Source of the DNA: PXAP01 sp046483315
GTDB taxonomy: Bacteria > Bacteroidota > Bacteroidia > Bacteroidales > PUMT01
Reading direction: 5' to 3'
Assembly: GCA_046483315.1 (NCBI GenBank)
Contig: JAWODJ010000075.1
Coordinates: 1-64,000 of the forward strand
DNA length: 64,000 nt
Positions within the stretch are counted from its first letter, which is position 1. The number at the start of each line of letters is the position of its first letter. Positions 50,756 to 60,058 of this stretch are shown here, piece after piece. A program made the translations under genes and the position numbers. The notes beneath the pieces were generated by a model, which was not told the DNA's origin, searched no databases, and was given only the letters and a program-made list of their open reading frames with translations.

Positions 50756-51331
50756 TTATGTCAGTATCTCCGGCTTAACTCTCCTTAATAATTTAACTGC
50801 TGAAAATGTAATTGCACTTTCAATAGCTGCTGCCACCAGGTATACAGAAAACAGGAACATTATTCCACGGCCGTAGCCGGATAGCCGGAATTCCAAGGCC
50901 ATTAAAACAGCCGGAATCATTATCCCGAAAAACCCTGCCAGTATTGCCCTGAGGAATTCCGGAACCTTTTTCACCCGCCAGATAAGCCATGCCACCAGGG
51001 CTCCTGCACCCATATTCAGCGAATTAACACCCAGAGTCAGCAATCCCCCGTGCTGGAAGATAAGTGACTGGAACAGGAGTGCAGTGAAAATAGCCGGAAA
51101 AGCTCTTTTGCCAAGAATAATCCCTGCTATACCAAACAAACCAAGATGTACGGATGTGCCTGCAAAGGGAAAGTGAATAAGCGAGGCTACAAACAATGCA
51201 GCTCCCATCATTCCCATTTTCGGTATATCATCGAGCTGTGTGTTTTTTCCGGACAGGTATATCATTCCCCCTGAAATCACATGGGCAGCAACACAAATAT
51301 TCGTATCAATTATTCCGTCTGCAATGTGCAT
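50756..51331 (-). CDS. cbiM: ECF substrate-binding component (CbiM/NikM-like)
   Basis: Start ATG 51331 gives MHIADGII, the mature N-terminus needed by CbiM/NikM proteins, whose first residues (Met1-His2) enter the metal site; the longer frame to 51382 would bury it, so it is rejected. The rest has seven membrane segments and FPFAGTSVHLGLFGIAGIILG, whose histidine is another ligand. It binds nickel or cobalt at the outer face of the inner membrane. Combined with LarE/B/C, nickel is the likely metal. It begins the operon. Confidence 0.92.
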   Translation of the reverse strand: MHIADGIIDTNICVAAHVISGGMIYLSGKNTQLDDIPKMGMMGAALFVASLIHFPFAGTSVHLGLFGIAGIILGKRAFPAIFTALLFQSLIFQHGGLLTLGVNSLNMGAGALVAWLIWRVKKVPEFLRAILAGFFGIMIPAVLMALEFRLSGYGRGIMFLFSVYLVAAAIESAITFSAVKLLRRVKPEILT

Positions 51332-51351
51332 TCCGTAAAATTTTTTTTCAG

Positions 51352-51402
51352 GTATAGACTGTATCAGGCAGTATCCATGCAATAGTATTATTCACAAATA
51401 TA
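51352..51402 (-). promoter_or_regulatory. Upstream control region of the Ni-uptake/Lar operon
   Basis: A -7 element TATATTTG (51402-51395) lies on the minus strand 64-71 bases before cbiM, but without a clear -33. Downstream of it, three GTAT(A/C) steps spaced 9 and 10 bases apart (51352, 51361, 51371) could be a binding site for a metal-responsive repressor. No riboswitch of known pattern is seen. Confidence 0.4.
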
Positions 51403-51462
51403 GATTATTCATATTTATTCTCTATCATCCCTAACCAATTAGGGCAGGCACAGATTGAAGTT

Positions 51463-51493
51463 TTTGATACGGCAATTAAAAAAACTAATTTTG
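51463..51493 (+). promoter_or_regulatory. Exact Bacteroidota promoter for mnmE
   Basis: TTTG (51463-51466), exactly 19 bases, then TAATTTTG (51486-51493) matches the TTTG-N19-TAnnTTTG consensus at every fixed base. The start codon is 20 bases downstream, so the mRNA leader should be about a dozen bases long. Confidence 0.9.
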
Positions 51494-51512
51494 CTGGATC
51501 AATATATCAGGA

Positions 51513-52925
51513 ATGGATCATGGGCATACCATAGCTGCAATTGCTACACCTCCCGGACAGGGGGCTATAGCTGTTATACGCCTCAGCGGCGAAAAATCCT
51601 TTGAAATCTGCGAAAAAGTATTCCATCCGGCAGACAGCGGTCCGCCATTAACAGAGCGCGGTGCCAACACTATCCATTACGGCAGGATACATGATAATGG
51701 TGAAATTGTTGATGAGGTACTTCTTGCCTTGTTCCACTCACCCCGCTCCTATACCGGTGAGGACGTTGCAGAGATCTCATGTCACGGATCTGTATATTTA
51801 CAGCAAAAAATACTTAAGCTACTGCTTGATAACGGTGCAGTGCTTGCAAAGCCCGGAGAATTTACAAAAAGAGCCTTTTTGAACGGTAAAATGGATCTTT
51901 CGCAGGCAGAAGCGGTAGCCGACCTTATTGCATCAGAATCAGCAGCATTTCATAAAGTGGCTTTAAAGCAGATGAGAGGTGGATTTTCAGAGGAGATCAG
52001 TGCATTACGCCAACGGTTGCTGGATTTTATTTCCCTGGTTGAACTTGAGCTTGATTTCAGTGAAGAAGATGTCGAATTTGCAGACCGCAATGAACTGCAA
52101 TCACTTCTTGCCAGCATATCCGGTGTTCTGGAATCCCTCACCGGTTCATTCGCTTTCGGAAATGTCCTTAAAAACGGAATTCCCGTTGTCATAGCCGGTA
52201 AACCAAACGTGGGCAAATCCACTCTCCTTAATGCACTTCTCAGAGAAGAGAAGGCACTGGTATCTGAAATACCCGGAACCACCCGTGATTCAATTGAAGA
52301 CGTAATACATCTTGAAGGTGTCAGCTTCCGTTTTATCGACACTGCCGGTCTGCGTGAAACCACCGACACAGTTGAGGTTATGGGTATAAGACGGACCATG
52401 GAAAAGGTTAAACAGGCCAGCATCATTCTGCTTATGGTTGAAGCGGCAGACACCAGGAAGCACATTAATCATCTGATAGACGGATTGCTCAGTAAATCAG
52501 GGTTTGCGGACAAAAAAATGGTTCTTTTGCTCAATAAAGCCGATCTTTTGCCGGATAACGGGCAAAGGATACCATATCAAAAGAGTGATTTTCCCCCTTT
52601 AAGAGAGCAGGATCATATTATTGAGATCTCGGCAAAAACAAACAGCGGACTTGACCGGTTAAGGTCTCTCCTCGTATCAATAATTCAGCAGGAAAAACCT
52701 GGAGAAAACGAAATTATCGTAACCAGTATGCGTCATTACCATGCCCTGAAAAATGCTCATGAGGCGGTTTTAAGAGCATCGGAGGGACTTAAATACCAGC
52801 TGCCCGGAGACCTCCTGGCAATGGATATAAGAGAAGTACTACACTATCTCGGCGAGATCACCGGCGAGATTACCACCGATGAAATCCTCGGCAATATTTT
52901 TAAAAACTTCTGTATCGGAAAGTAA
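51513..52925 (+). CDS. mnmE: tRNA modification GTPase MnmE
   Basis: MnmE with MnmG puts the carboxymethylaminomethyl (or taurinomethyl-type) group on U34 of tRNAs. Seen: the N-terminal THF-binding domain (TIAAIATPPGQGAIAVIRLSG, SCHGS), the P-loop GKPNVGKST at 229-237, GTTRDS, DTAGLRET and NKAD G-motifs, and the C-terminal FCIGK with the catalytic cysteine. At 470 residues it is near family length. It has its own strong promoter and is divergent from the nickel operon. Confidence 0.95.
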   Translation: MDHGHTIAAIATPPGQGAIAVIRLSGEKSFEICEKVFHPADSGPPLTERGANTIHYGRIHDNGEIVDEVLLALFHSPRSYTGEDVAEISCHGSVYLQQKILKLLLDNGAVLAKPGEFTKRAFLNGKMDLSQAEAVADLIASESAAFHKVALKQMRGGFSEEISALRQRLLDFISLVELELDFSEEDVEFADRNELQSLLASISGVLESLTGSFAFGNVLKNGIPVVIAGKPNVGKSTLLNALLREEKALVSEIPGTTRDSIEDVIHLEGVSFRFIDTAGLRETTDTVEVMGIRRTMEKVKQASIILLMVEAADTRKHINHLIDGLLSKSGFADKKMVLLLNKADLLPDNGQRIPYQKSDFPPLREQDHIIEISAKTNSGLDRLRSLLVSIIQQEKPGENEIIVTSMRHYHALKNAHEAVLRASEGLKYQLPGDLLAMDIREVLHYLGEITGEITTDEILGNIFKNFCIGK

Positions 52926-53036
52926 TCAGGCAGAATCAAAAGTGTTACCGAAAAACAGATCTTCAGATATTGCGGTAAAATATATTACAATATACGCTAT
53001 GTCCGGGCTGCCAACGAATTTACCCCGCAACAAACC

Positions 53037-53055
53037 ATGCCTGGAAAACAGGCAT
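53037..53055. terminator. Stable hairpin between mnmE and the DUF1080 gene
   Basis: ATGCCTG (53037-53043) and CAGGCAT (53049-53055) form a perfect 7-bp stem around a GAAAA loop. It lies between the convergent mnmE and DUF1080 genes. Without a T-run on either strand it may be a bidirectional terminator of low efficiency or an mRNA 3' stem. Confidence 0.4.
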
Positions 53056-53078
53056 TAAACGGATATTTGAATGCCTTA

Positions 53079-54068
53079 TCAGTTGACCGCCGGCGTGATG
53101 ACGATTTTACGGAAGTCAACAGGGCCGTGATCACCCTGCAGCATGACAGGTCCGGGATTCCCCTCGTTACTGTCCAGTGAGCCACCGGTTATTCCGGGTA
53201 TGGGCCTGTTGGAAATAACTTCAATACCGTTATGAACCAGAGTTACATGTCGTCCGACAAGCGTGATTTCATAAGTTTGCCATTCACCTGCTTTTTTGGC
53301 CGCAATGACAGCAGGTTCAATGAAACCGTAAATACCACCAATCATCAAGTCGTTGATATCCCGTCCGTAATTGTCTTCAATCTGAACTTCATAACGACCG
53401 CGAAGATAGATCCCACTGTTACTCCCTTCCGGGTATCTGAATTCAATGCTGAGTTTAAAATCATCAAATTTTTCTTTGGTAACCAGATTACCTCCGACCC
53501 CTTCATTTACCAGGACTCCATCTACCATCCGGAACTTATTGTTTGCCGGAATTATCCATCGTGACATGTTGTCATCAAGCAGGTTTTTGGGGTTACCCCA
53601 TACCGGCGGTTCTTCCCTGGTGAGATCCGGAGCCCGGACACCGGTCCAGTGAAGTGTATTACCGTCAAGGACTTTATATCCGGTCAGCTTATCATCCTTC
53701 AGCGTGAATTCAAAATAGATATCCTCAATATCCATCCACTGCGGTGGAATGGTAAAATGATATTTCTGATCCTCCACGGAATAGTGAATCTCTGATACAG
53801 GGCGGGCGCTTCCTTCGTACCCTACATAGTAACCGACAAGGGTGGAGAAACCGGATCTTTTAACTTCGAGCCATCCCGGAAATCCATCGGTATCCATCAA
53901 GCCATGCCGGAAAAGTCCGAGTTCTTCTAATTCAGCATCTTCTATAACTACGGTAAGATTCCATCTGCCAATCACTTCCGAACCGTCCCGGGAAGATTGT
54001 GCAGAGAGGGAAGCATTAATGATCAAAGTTAAAGCAAGCATTAACAAGGTGTTTCCGAATATTTTCAT
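53079..54068 (-). CDS. Secreted DUF1080 (3-keto-disaccharide hydrolase-like) protein
   Basis: A signal peptide (residues 1-23) is followed by beta-rich sequence. The C-terminal part (residues about 165-329) has the DUF1080 pattern: FRMVDGVLVNEGVGGNLVTKEKFDDFKLSIEFRYPEGSNSGIYLRGRYEVQIEDNYG ... WQTYEITLVGRHVTLVHNGIEVI ... GPVMLQGDHGPVDFRKIVI. The family includes laminarin- or 3-keto-glycoside-active enzymes and sugar-binding lectin-like proteins. The N-terminal 150 residues are a separate beta segment. Periplasmic or surface glycan use is inferred. Confidence 0.88.
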   Translation of the reverse strand: MKIFGNTLLMLALTLIINASLSAQSSRDGSEVIGRWNLTVVIEDAELEELGLFRHGLMDTDGFPGWLEVKRSGFSTLVGYYVGYEGSARPVSEIHYSVEDQKYHFTIPPQWMDIEDIYFEFTLKDDKLTGYKVLDGNTLHWTGVRAPDLTREEPPVWGNPKNLLDDNMSRWIIPANNKFRMVDGVLVNEGVGGNLVTKEKFDDFKLSIEFRYPEGSNSGIYLRGRYEVQIEDNYGRDINDLMIGGIYGFIEPAVIAAKKAGEWQTYEITLVGRHVTLVHNGIEVISNRPIPGITGGSLDSNEGNPGPVMLQGDHGPVDFRKIVITPAVN

Positions 54069-54360
54069 AATGATTAAGAGTTATAAAAATTATACAATGT
54101 CTGTATAAAAAACAGATTTAAAAATTATCAAGGCAAATTTATAAAAAACAGATCATTTGAGGAATTTTTCAAATCACACTATATTAGGATTTATTTGGTA
54201 TTTTCAATTACAATCTGTTTTAGTTTAATGATTATGCAGCAATTCAATTCAATAATAGTGCCTCTGAGAATTCCATTTGAAACACAATCAATATACAGTG
54301 CCTTGAACGTATGGCAAAGCTTTTTTTGGTTTTACCCTGATCTATGGCAACTGAAGGCAA
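54069..54360. other. Spacer between DUF1080 and GH3-like genes
   Basis: An AT-rich region. A plus-strand open frame (54195-54422) overlaps the end of the GH3-like gene and shows no domain or bias, so it was rejected. No RNA or promoter was recognised with confidence. Confidence 0.4.
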
Positions 54361-55887
54361 CTATTTATAACGGTTTAGAAAAGATTCCCATTCTTCAAAT
54401 TCATCTTTTTTCATCACTTTAGGAACCTTGGCCTGCCCGCCTTTTCTCTTTTTTGCTTCAACCCACTCATAAAACTTACTGACGGGAATGACATTTACCT
54501 CAACATCCTTGATGGCTTTTGTCCTGGTCTTTTTGTAGTTTTTGTTGATATCCTTCAAATTGCTGTCCAGCTCCCCGGCAAGTTCCATCCTGTCAGTTTC
54601 CGGTTTATCCATGCACCCCAGGTACCAGCGATGAATGTAGTCCTCGCCCTTTTTAACGGCGCTGACGGTAAACTCCTTAATATCCAGTTTATTATCGACA
54701 CCAAGCTTCTCTACAGCCTTTATCATCTGAATTTCCGAAAGCTGAGATCCAACAATATTCAGAAAATACTTGGTCCGCCCGGTAATCTTTATCTCCACCC
54801 TTTCCTTATCGGTAAACCTGACCGTATCCCCTATCATATATCTCCATGCTCCCGAAACTGTACTTATGATCAGTATATACTCCACATTCTCCTCGACCTC
54901 TCCAATGGTAAATGATTGTACACCATTTTTCACCAGTCCCTCTTCATTTATGTTTTCCGGTTTCAGCGGAACAAATTCAAAATAGATCCCGTTATCGGTA
55001 AGCAAAGTCATCGATCCGGTATCTTTCCTTAGCTGAGTTGCCAGATAGCCCTCAGAGGCCAGGTATGTATCAAGGACTATGATTTCCCTGCCAAGTATCT
55101 CCTTGAAACTTATTTTATAGGGTTCAAAACTAACCCCTCCCGAGGTATATACCTCCAGGTTGGGCCATATTTCATGAATATTTTTCGCTTTATTATATTC
55201 GATAACTTTTTTCAGCATCAGCTCTATCCACGAAGGGATTCCGGATATTCCGCCGATATCCCATTCCGGAGCTTTTTTTGCTATTTCCAGCACCCTTTCG
55301 TCCCAGTCCTCTATAGCCGAGATCTCCGGACCAGGCTTGTAGAACAATTTGAACCAGAAAGGTATGTTATACGCCGAAATGCCACTGATCTCTCCCTCCA
55401 AATGCCCCCGGACCTTTTTCAGATTAGTGCTGCTGCCCAGCATTAAAATCTCTTTTTCAAAAAATGAAGGTTCAAGATCGAACTCAGCAATGCTGAGAAC
55501 CTGTTTTATGCCGGCATTCCTTATCGAGGAAAGCATATCGTCAGTTACCGGAATATATTTTGTCTTGCTTGTTGTCCCGCTGCTCAGGGCAAAAAAGCCG
55601 GGCACACCGGGCCATGTTATATCTTTTTTCCCGGCATATACATCTTTCCACCACTCATCATAAATCTTATTATAATCATGAAAGGGGACAGAAGATGCAA
55701 AAGCTTTTTCAGGTTCTTTACCGGAAAGTATTTTTTTGAAATGATATCTTTTTCCAAATGCGGTCTTTTCTGCCTTTTCCAACAGGTCATTCAGAACCTG
55801 TTTTTGGGCTGATACAGGATCAGGAGCTTCTATAATGTTGTGAGAAAATTCAATTGCCTTTTTTATTATCTCTCCAATAATTGCCAT
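54361..55887 (-). CDS. GH3-family acyl-acid-amido synthetase-like protein
   Basis: The 508-residue protein from ATG 55887 (MAIIGEIIKKAIEFSHN) belongs to the GH3 adenylate-forming family: FALSSGTTSKTKYIPVT (the ATP-binding SSGTTxxxxK motif), later YTSGGVSFEPYK, LDTYLASEGYLA and WRYMIGDTVRFTD, and a C-terminal domain. Plant GH3 enzymes join amino acids to auxins or jasmonate; the bacterial ones have unclear substrates. The frame is also open five codons upstream. Not in a clear operon. Confidence 0.85.
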   Translation of the reverse strand: MAIIGEIIKKAIEFSHNIIEAPDPVSAQKQVLNDLLEKAEKTAFGKRYHFKKILSGKEPEKAFASSVPFHDYNKIYDEWWKDVYAGKKDITWPGVPGFFALSSGTTSKTKYIPVTDDMLSSIRNAGIKQVLSIAEFDLEPSFFEKEILMLGSSTNLKKVRGHLEGEISGISAYNIPFWFKLFYKPGPEISAIEDWDERVLEIAKKAPEWDIGGISGIPSWIELMLKKVIEYNKAKNIHEIWPNLEVYTSGGVSFEPYKISFKEILGREIIVLDTYLASEGYLATQLRKDTGSMTLLTDNGIYFEFVPLKPENINEEGLVKNGVQSFTIGEVEENVEYILIISTVSGAWRYMIGDTVRFTDKERVEIKITGRTKYFLNIVGSQLSEIQMIKAVEKLGVDNKLDIKEFTVSAVKKGEDYIHRWYLGCMDKPETDRMELAGELDSNLKDINKNYKKTRTKAIKDVEVNVIPVSKFYEWVEAKKRKGGQAKVPKVMKKDEFEEWESFLNRYK

Positions 55888-55952
55888 AAATGATATATTC
55901 AATCTTGATTGATCATAATATTGTAAACGTAAAATTGATTAAAATTATACTT

Positions 55953-56978
55953 TTAATAAAGTTTTATTGCCATGTCACCATCATCCAGGGTAAGACCGTT
56001 TTCACTGTCAAGAAAAAAAGGAGCTGTAAGTTTCCTGCCGGTTACCCGTTCAATTTCTTCATTCATAACCTTCGCCAGTCCGTTATGAAAAAGAAGGTAT
56101 TCGGTTTCCACCCTGCTCCCGCCCGGTTCGGCCGGCATTCTTACCAGAGTCATCCATTGCATGTTATCCGAAATTTCAATTATCTGCAAAACCGAGTCGT
56201 CATCCTGAAATACAGAAATCGCTTCCTGCCCGGGAATATCAATATAAATTTCCTGTTCATTTTCATTATCCACATATGCACCGGTCACTTCTGGGTATTT
56301 GATCTTATGCGGATTCACCATGTATTCATCATTAAAAAGAATCTCACTGATGCATGTATCATCCCATTTTTCACCTTTGTACACAGACTCTATCTCAAGC
56401 TTGAGAATTAACGTGGTATGGCCGGCAATTTGATCGGGAAAATCGATTGAAAACTCTTCTTTGGCTCTGTCAGCAAACTCTTCCAGACCTGAATGCGAAA
56501 AAGGAAAATCTATTGTCTGGAAATCCGGTATGTCTTTCAGCTCTGCCACCGCTTCCTCCGGATAGGCTTTTAACCTGTACAAAACTCCGATTTCCGATAC
56601 ATATCCTTCAGGATTGATACCGGCAAAAGCCTTTATCTTTAATGTTCTGATCCTGTTGTTATTTTCAAACAGGACAGAACTTTTGCCATGCCCCGGAAAA
56701 ACGGTTATGGTTCTGCAATTTTCAGGTATAGTTATAAAAACTGCCTCACCAGCCCCGTCATCTGCAGCACCTTCTGCCCATACTGTTTCCATGTCCCTGT
56801 CAAACAAATTCAAAGGTCCGTACCTGCCTGTCATATCAATAAATCCGTTATCCTGATCAAGAACCGATGTAGCACTGAAGGCCATGCCATACATATCGGT
56901 TAAAAATATTTCCTGCCATTCATTTTCAGTTCGGGCAGAACACTGCACAAACACCAGTAATACTATAATCCATCTCAT
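55953..56978 (-). CDS. Lipoprotein with NADase-type glycan-binding-like domain
   Basis: From ATG 56978 (MRWIIVLLVFVQCSA) it has a lipobox (FVQC) and is probably lipidated. The region GPLNLFDRDMETVWAEGAADDGAGEAVFITIPENCRTITVFPGHGKSS...NNRIRTLKIKAF resembles the NADase-type glycan-binding/discoidin-like domain (LFDGD..TAW.EG..G.G.GE.I.I). Two later beta segments (residues 160-310) are unrecognised. It may anchor to a glycan at the surface. An open frame upstream of the lipobox (to 57047) is rejected. Confidence 0.7.
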   Translation of the reverse strand: MRWIIVLLVFVQCSARTENEWQEIFLTDMYGMAFSATSVLDQDNGFIDMTGRYGPLNLFDRDMETVWAEGAADDGAGEAVFITIPENCRTITVFPGHGKSSVLFENNNRIRTLKIKAFAGINPEGYVSEIGVLYRLKAYPEEAVAELKDIPDFQTIDFPFSHSGLEEFADRAKEEFSIDFPDQIAGHTTLILKLEIESVYKGEKWDDTCISEILFNDEYMVNPHKIKYPEVTGAYVDNENEQEIYIDIPGQEAISVFQDDDSVLQIIEISDNMQWMTLVRMPAEPGGSRVETEYLLFHNGLAKVMNEEIERVTGRKLTAPFFLDSENGLTLDDGDMAIKLY

Positions 56979-57085
56979 AACCTGATAACTTAGTGATAAT
57001 TTTTTTCGTAATCCTTTACAATTTACAATTATATCACACCAAATCAAAAAATGATTGATAAATAGAGGAATTGTAAAAAATAGTT

Positions 57086-59116
57086 TTACCGGATTTGCTC
57101 AAGCGCAAGTGCAAGCTTTTTTACCGGCAAATTACAACGCCCCATGGAGCATACATAGAACCAGGTTTCATCCTCCCGGCACCTTTCCCTGAAAATGGGA
57201 ATATCAGTATTATCCTGGCATGAAGAAACAGCAAGCTTTAATGCGGGAAGGAACATCGAATTAACCTCACGTGCGTGCTCTGCTGCATCGGGACCGGTAA
57301 TTACCAGGGTGTAATAATCGTATGTTTTATGCAGCATCAGACGTGCCCAGTTTGAATAATTTATACTTTGCCGGGTCAGTTGCTGTTTTATATCGCCCAG
57401 CATTTGAGAACTGCGATCATACCATGCCGGTTCTTCAAAGTACCCGGACAGGTAAAACAGGTTGAGAGCCATCACGCTGTTGGATGAAGGAATTACATTG
57501 TCGGGCAGTTCATAAAACGGAGCCTTCAACTTTTCACCCCTTGTCGAAGAAAATGAAAACAGGCTGGTGTCATCTGCTGAGAAGTTAACCGTCACGTATT
57601 CTGCAAGGTGCTTTGCCTCAGTCAGATATTTTGTTTCATAAGAAACCTCGTAAAGCCTTATCAAAGCCCGGATAAGCAGGGCGTAATCTTCCAGGAATCC
57701 ATCTATAAACGGCTTGTTGCCCTGAAGTGTCCTGAAAATTTTCCCTTCCGGGGAAACAGCATTATCTGATATGAAATCTGCAGCATGTTTTGCCTTTTCA
57801 AGAAAAGCCCTGTCGCCAAATGCTGCATATGCATCAGCCAACCCGCAAATCATCAATGCATTCCATGAGGTTATCACCTTATTGTCCAGTCCGGGACGTT
57901 CCCTTTTTCCGCGTTCATCAAGGAGCTGTTTATTTGCCCGGATTGTGATCTCCCTGAGTTCACCGGCAGTTAACCCGCGTGCGGATGCAAAATCTTCATC
58001 GTTTTCATCTCTGAGGAGAATATTTTTACCATTCTCCCAGTATCCTTTTTTCCCGACCTGGTAGTAATCTTTGATCAGCGAAGCATCTTTTCCACATATT
58101 TCATCAATCTCCTTCTCCTTCCATACATAGAACTTTCCCTCCTCCCCTTCGCTGTCCGCATCCAGCGCTGCATAGAAGGTACCTTGCGGAGATGTAAGCT
58201 CCCTTTCAATAAATTCAACTGTCCGGCAGACAACATCTTTGTAAAGAGGCTTCTTCAGTACTTTCCATGCATTTGAATAGAGCGACAGAAGCTGCCCGTT
58301 ATCATAAAGCATCTTCTCAAAATGAGGCACCTTCCAGATATCATCTGTTGAGTAGCGGGCAAAACCACTGCCAATCTGATCATATATCCCTCCCATGGCC
58401 ATCTTTTCCAGACTAAGATCCACCTGATTCAGTGCATTTTTGTCCCCGCTGTGATAATTATAATGAAGAAGAAATTCCATGTTTACCGGGAGCGGAAACT
58501 TGGGAGCACGAAGTGTGCCTCCCTCTTCCCTGTCCATATACTCCATAACATTTGAGTAAACAGCAGTTGCATCTGATTCATCAAATGACTCTTGAGTATT
58601 GGAAGGTTGTATAAAATTTGCTGCGGATATTCCCTGTGTAAGTTGTTCTGCCTGTTCAGAAAGATCATTTTTCCGTGTTTTATAAAGCTCTGCAATCTGC
58701 ACCAGAATATTTTTCCACTGATCCTTTCTGAAATAAGTACCGCCCCAGAAAGGCCTGGTATCAGGCAGAGCAAAACAGTTAAGAGGCCAGCCGCCCTGCC
58801 TTGTGAGCAATTGCACGGCAGTCATATACATATGATCAATATCCGGGCGCTCCTCCCTGTCCACCTTAATACACACAAAACCGGTATTCATTATATCAGC
58901 AATTTCCTGATCTTCAAAGCTTTCCCTCTCCATTACATGGCACCAGTGGCATGCCGAATACCCTATGCTTACAAGTATGGGTTTATCTTCGCGGACAGCT
59001 TTGTCAAGTGCCTCTTCACCCCACGGATACCAGTCCACCGGATTATAAAGGTGCTGCAAAAGATAGGGACTGGTTTGACCGGTCAGGTGATTTGTTTTAT
59101 GACTGTTTCCTTCCAT
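57086..59116 (-). CDS. DUF255 thioredoxin-fold protein (YyaL/SPATA20-like)
   Basis: The 676-residue cytoplasmic protein begins with the family hallmark HLTGQTSPYLLQHLYNPVDWYPWGEEALDKAVREDKPILVSIGYSACHWCHVMERESF, in which CHWC is a thioredoxin-like active pair, followed by an (alpha/alpha)6-barrel resembling glucanase-type folds (e.g. GIYDQIGSGFARYSTDDIWKVPHFEKMLYDNGQLL). Reported relatives are widespread and of unclear function, some thought to act on sugar or peptide substrates. Single gene. A TAACTTTG element lies at 59137-59130. Confidence 0.9.
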   Translation of the reverse strand: MEGNSHKTNHLTGQTSPYLLQHLYNPVDWYPWGEEALDKAVREDKPILVSIGYSACHWCHVMERESFEDQEIADIMNTGFVCIKVDREERPDIDHMYMTAVQLLTRQGGWPLNCFALPDTRPFWGGTYFRKDQWKNILVQIAELYKTRKNDLSEQAEQLTQGISAANFIQPSNTQESFDESDATAVYSNVMEYMDREEGGTLRAPKFPLPVNMEFLLHYNYHSGDKNALNQVDLSLEKMAMGGIYDQIGSGFARYSTDDIWKVPHFEKMLYDNGQLLSLYSNAWKVLKKPLYKDVVCRTVEFIERELTSPQGTFYAALDADSEGEEGKFYVWKEKEIDEICGKDASLIKDYYQVGKKGYWENGKNILLRDENDEDFASARGLTAGELREITIRANKQLLDERGKRERPGLDNKVITSWNALMICGLADAYAAFGDRAFLEKAKHAADFISDNAVSPEGKIFRTLQGNKPFIDGFLEDYALLIRALIRLYEVSYETKYLTEAKHLAEYVTVNFSADDTSLFSFSSTRGEKLKAPFYELPDNVIPSSNSVMALNLFYLSGYFEEPAWYDRSSQMLGDIKQQLTRQSINYSNWARLMLHKTYDYYTLVITGPDAAEHAREVNSMFLPALKLAVSSCQDNTDIPIFRERCREDETWFYVCSMGRCNLPVKKLALALEQIR

Positions 59117-59183
59117 ATAATAATCGTTGCAAAGTTATTGTTTCTAAATATTCATAATATACTGTTATTTAACAAAAGCATTA

Positions 59184-59191
59184 TATATTTG
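59184..59191 (+). promoter_or_regulatory. Possible -7 element for DUF4197 gene
   Basis: TATATTTG fits TAnnTTTG exactly and lies 118 bases upstream of the start codon; the -33 is not clear. The region is also the promoter region of the divergent DUF255 gene. Confidence 0.3.
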
Positions 59192-59308
59192 TTGACTGCA
59201 GGATCCGTAAACACAGGGTGAAAAATGAAGCGCAATATTTAATTTTAATAATAATATTTTCCTTTTGATATCCCCCGGCAATTAAATTTCCCTAAACCGA
59301 AAAACCAG

Positions 59309-60052
59309 ATGATAAAAAAAATCCTCCCCCTTGCCCTGCTGGTATTTATTACCGGCTGCTCTGAACTGAAACAGCTGACCGAACAGTTAGATACTTCCCG
59401 TCCGCTTACAAACCAGGAGGTTGTCGACGGACTGAAACAGGCACTTACTATAGGATCAAATTCGGCAGCCGCCGGATTGTCTGAAACAGATGGTTATTAC
59501 CGTGATGAAATGGTCAGGATCATGCTTCCTCCCGAGGCACAGATCATTACCGAAAATCTTTCGCTTCTGCCCGGAGGAGAAAAACTTATTGAAGATGTAA
59601 TTTTAAAAATCAACAGGGCAGCTGAAGATGCGGCAAGAGAGGCTGCACCGGTTTTTGCAGCTGCAGTCCGCACTATGACCATCCAGGACGGCTTTGCTAT
59701 TCTGAAGGGTGAAAACGATGCGGCTACACAGTACCTGAGAACCCGCACATGGAATGAACTGTATGGTTTATATCAGCCAAAAATCAAAAGCTCTGTAGAT
59801 AAGCCGGTTGCCGGAAATATATCACCCGGAGAATCATGGAACACCCTTACCACACAATGGAACAGGATTGCAAATTCTGCAATGGGCCGGCTGTCTGACC
59901 TGACACCGGTTAATGTTGAACTGGACAGGTACCTTACCGAAAAAGCCCTTGACGGACTCTTCCTGAAGCTTGCTGATGAAGAGGAGAAAATAAGGACAAA
60001 CCCGGCGGCCAGGGTCACAGATCTTCTGAAACGGGTGTTCGGCAGGGCATGA
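59309..60052 (+). CDS. DUF4197 lipoprotein
   Basis: The N-terminus MIKKILPLALLVFITGCSELKQL has a lipobox (FITGC). The rest (residues 28-247) is almost wholly helical and has the DUF4197 landmarks: TNQEVVDGLKQALTIGSNSAAAGLS near residue 35 and LTPVNVELDRYLTEKALDGLFLKLADEEEKIRTNPAARVTDLLKRVFG at the C-terminus. Function unknown; it is an envelope lipoprotein. Its stop lies 6 bases from the convergent Nudix gene's stop. Confidence 0.9.
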   Translation: MIKKILPLALLVFITGCSELKQLTEQLDTSRPLTNQEVVDGLKQALTIGSNSAAAGLSETDGYYRDEMVRIMLPPEAQIITENLSLLPGGEKLIEDVILKINRAAEDAAREAAPVFAAAVRTMTIQDGFAILKGENDAATQYLRTRTWNELYGLYQPKIKSSVDKPVAGNISPGESWNTLTTQWNRIANSAMGRLSDLTPVNVELDRYLTEKALDGLFLKLADEEEKIRTNPAARVTDLLKRVFGRA

Positions 60053-60058
60053 AGCAAT

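Noticed and set aside
51332..51382. Extended N-terminus of CbiM
   Set aside because: It would bury the MHIADG N-terminus needed for metal binding.
54195..54422. Open frame of 75 codons in the spacer before the GH3-like gene
   Set aside because: It overlaps the end of that gene on the opposite strand, and shows no domain, start signal or codon pattern.
56979..57047. Extended N-terminus of the NADase-type lipoprotein
   Set aside because: The lipobox needs to be close to the start, which ATG 56978 provides.
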